Position numbers and translations under genes: made by a program. A stretch of 64,000 bases of DNA from Actinomadura alba (GTDB lineage: Bacteria > Actinomycetota > Actinomycetes > Streptosporangiales > Streptosporangiaceae), in NCBI RefSeq assembly GCF_014323705.1, contig NZ_JABVEC010000024.1, positions 1-64,000 of the forward strand, read 5' to 3'. The stretch's first letter is position 1, and each line of letters starts with the position of its first letter. Of the stretch, positions 62,823 through 64,000 are shown in pieces. The notes under the pieces were generated by a model. That model saw only the letters and a list, made by a program, of their open reading frames with translations. It had not been told where the DNA came from and did not search any database.

Positions 62823-63425
62823 TCAGGCCGAGGCGGCCCGGGCGGTGAGCTCCGCCCAGAGCGCGTCGACCCGCTTGTCCAGTTCCTCCAGCGAACCGGA
62901 GTTGTCGATCACATGCGTGGCCACCGCGCGGCGCTGCTCACGGGAGGCCTGCGCGGCGATCCGGGCGCGGGCGTCGGCCTCGGTCATGCCACGCCGCTCC
63001 ATCAGCCGTTCCACCTGCACCTCGACCGGCACATCGACGACCACCACCACGTCCTGCAGCCCGGCCAGCCCCTTCTCGACCAGCAGCGGCATGTCGAAGA
63101 CCACGACCGCGCCGGGTGCGGCCGCCTCAAGTAGTTCCGCCGACCGGCGGGCGATCAACGGATGCGTGATGGCGTTCAGCGCCGCGCGGCGCTCGTCGTC
63201 GGCGAACACGATCGATCCGAGCGCGGGCCGGTCGAGCGTCCCGTCGGGGAGCAAGATGCCCTCGCCGAACTCCGCGACGATCGCGGCCAGGCCCGGCGTG
63301 CCCGGCCGCACCACCTCGCGCGCGATGAGATCGGCGTCGATCAGCTCAGCGCCCAGCGCGACCAGCCGCTTGGAGACCTCGCTCTTGCCCGACCCGATCC
63401 CGCCGGTCAACCCCACTCGCAGCAC
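62823..63425 (-). CDS. coaE: Dephospho-CoA kinase
   Basis: The 200-residue protein has the P-loop GLTGGIGSGKSEVSKRL at residues 5-21, DADLIAREVVRPG, HPLIARRSAELL, FDMPLLVEKG and the lid helix around ERLMERRGMTEADARARIAA. It phosphorylates dephospho-CoA, the last step of CoA synthesis. GTG start. It overlaps nothing; the GNAT gene lies 27 bp upstream. Confidence 0.96.
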   Translation of the reverse strand: MLRVGLTGGIGSGKSEVSKRLVALGAELIDADLIAREVVRPGTPGLAAIVAEFGEGILLPDGTLDRPALGSIVFADDERRAALNAITHPLIARRSAELLEAAAPGAVVVFDMPLLVEKGLAGLQDVVVVVDVPVEVQVERLMERRGMTEADARARIAAQASREQRRAVATHVIDNSGSLEELDKRVDALWAELTARAASA

Positions 63426-63452
63426 GGGGCGAGCGTACCCGACCCCCGCCCG

Positions 63453-63989
63453 CTACCGCCCTGGGGCGGACCGCCGCAAAGCGGCGGGACCGGTCTGCGG
63501 CCCCGGCTGGAGCGATTTGCGCATGTGCACGAGCGTCAAGTGCGCGGCGACCCGTTCCCGGTGGGTCTCGGCATAGCCGAGCCGCCGGTACATCCGCAGG
63601 TTGCCGTCACTGAGGTGGCCGGTGAACAGCACGCAGGCGTCGACCCGCCCCGTCACCTCGCCTTCGAGAGCCGTCATGAGCCTGGTGCCGATGCCGCTGC
63701 CCTGCCGGTCGGGCACGACGACCAGGCGGCCCACCAGGCACAGCCGATCACTGAACTGGGCGCGCACCGCGCCGACGACGCGCCCGCCGTCGACGGCCTT
63801 GAGCACGACGGCATCGCCGCCGAGCACCTTGCGCATCTGATCGAGCGACTCCACCAACGGCGGGATGAACGGGTCGCCGTAGAGCTGGGCCTCGACCAGA
63901 TAGGCCGCCCGCTGCACGGTGAGGATCTCTCCCGCGTCGCCCGGACCGGCCGCCGTGATCTTGACGTCGCCGGTATCCGGGGCGCTCAT
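63453..63989 (-). CDS. GNAT-family N-acetyltransferase
   Basis: The 178-residue protein has the GNAT core: AGPGDAGEILTVQRAAYLVE at the start, VGRLVVVPDRQGSGIGTRLM (acetyl-CoA loop, about 88-107) and NLRMYRRLGYAETHRERVAA near the end. It resembles actinobacterial acetyltransferases of unknown substrate that are commonly found beside coaE, which it precedes in the same direction. It is complete within the window. Confidence 0.9.
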   Translation of the reverse strand: MSAPDTGDVKITAAGPGDAGEILTVQRAAYLVEAQLYGDPFIPPLVESLDQMRKVLGGDAVVLKAVDGGRVVGAVRAQFSDRLCLVGRLVVVPDRQGSGIGTRLMTALEGEVTGRVDACVLFTGHLSDGNLRMYRRLGYAETHRERVAAHLTLVHMRKSLQPGPQTGPAALRRSAPGR

Positions 63990-64000
63990 GGCCGCGCTCC

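Overview
The window is about 70% G+C with dense gene packing, GTG/TTG starts and many 4-base stop/start overlaps. The gene content is that of a filamentous-type actinobacterium: a xerD-parA-scpA-scpB-rluB-aroH-tyrA-cmk-der block, GTP-type PEP carboxykinase, XRE/DUF397 pairs, a DUF3516 helicase and WXG100 proteins. A member of the Streptosporangiales/Thermomonosporaceae fits best, but that placement is inference. It looks like chromosome. I saw no rRNA, tRNA, CRISPR array or intact insertion sequence.

Layout. 0-5.4 kb: an ECF sigma/anti-sigma pair, then a candidate structured leader RNA, two CNNM/CorC-type membrane proteins, a TerD protein and a small membrane protein. 5.4-14.4 kb: a Ski2-like helicase, then two tandem copies of a beta-phosphoglucomutase/GH65 phosphorylase pair in exact 3,229-bp register. 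14.4-19.5 kb: pckG with two DasR-like operators, small membrane or cationic proteins, a 47-residue peptide gene missed by length cut-offs, and a deoxyribosyltransferase-like/Nudix fusion. 19.5-31.8 kb: the conserved leftward housekeeping block from pyrG to der, plus a long coiled-coil protein. 31.9-35.2 kb: proline iminopeptidase, then a lower-G+C patch with a membrane-anchored protein of unknown function and rarD. 35.5-41.7 kb: a thiolase-like/DUF35 pair that resembles Ltp2-type aldolases, an NPD-type flavoprotein, a secreted SGNH hydrolase, and a PhzS-like monooxygenase divergent from an IclR regulator. 41.8-46.8 kb: an accessory region with a Uma2 nuclease, an ATPase/XRE/DUF397 regulatory set, a decayed vapBC pair and a decayed phosphatase gene.

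46.9-56.6 kb holds the most unusual system: an eight-gene leftward operon. It encodes a YbaB-like protein, a WXG100 protein, a 1,918-residue CpnT-like secreted toxin, two tandem copies of a [100-residue protein + 161-residue protein] module, and a TNT-domain protein with an N-terminal TY-Chap-like domain. The giant protein appears to carry a possible caspase-like processing domain (His864/Cys902), a PD-(D/E)xK-type nuclease domain (Asp1238, Glu1254, Lys1256) and a C-terminal DUF3626-like domain (RTT at 1745-1747). I read this as an ESX/type VII-dependent polymorphic toxin locus with duplicated accessory or immunity genes. The secretion machinery is not in the window.

56.8-64 kb: uvrB, two secreted glycerophosphodiesterases flanking an orphan histidine kinase, a small membrane protein, coaE and a GNAT acetyltransferase.
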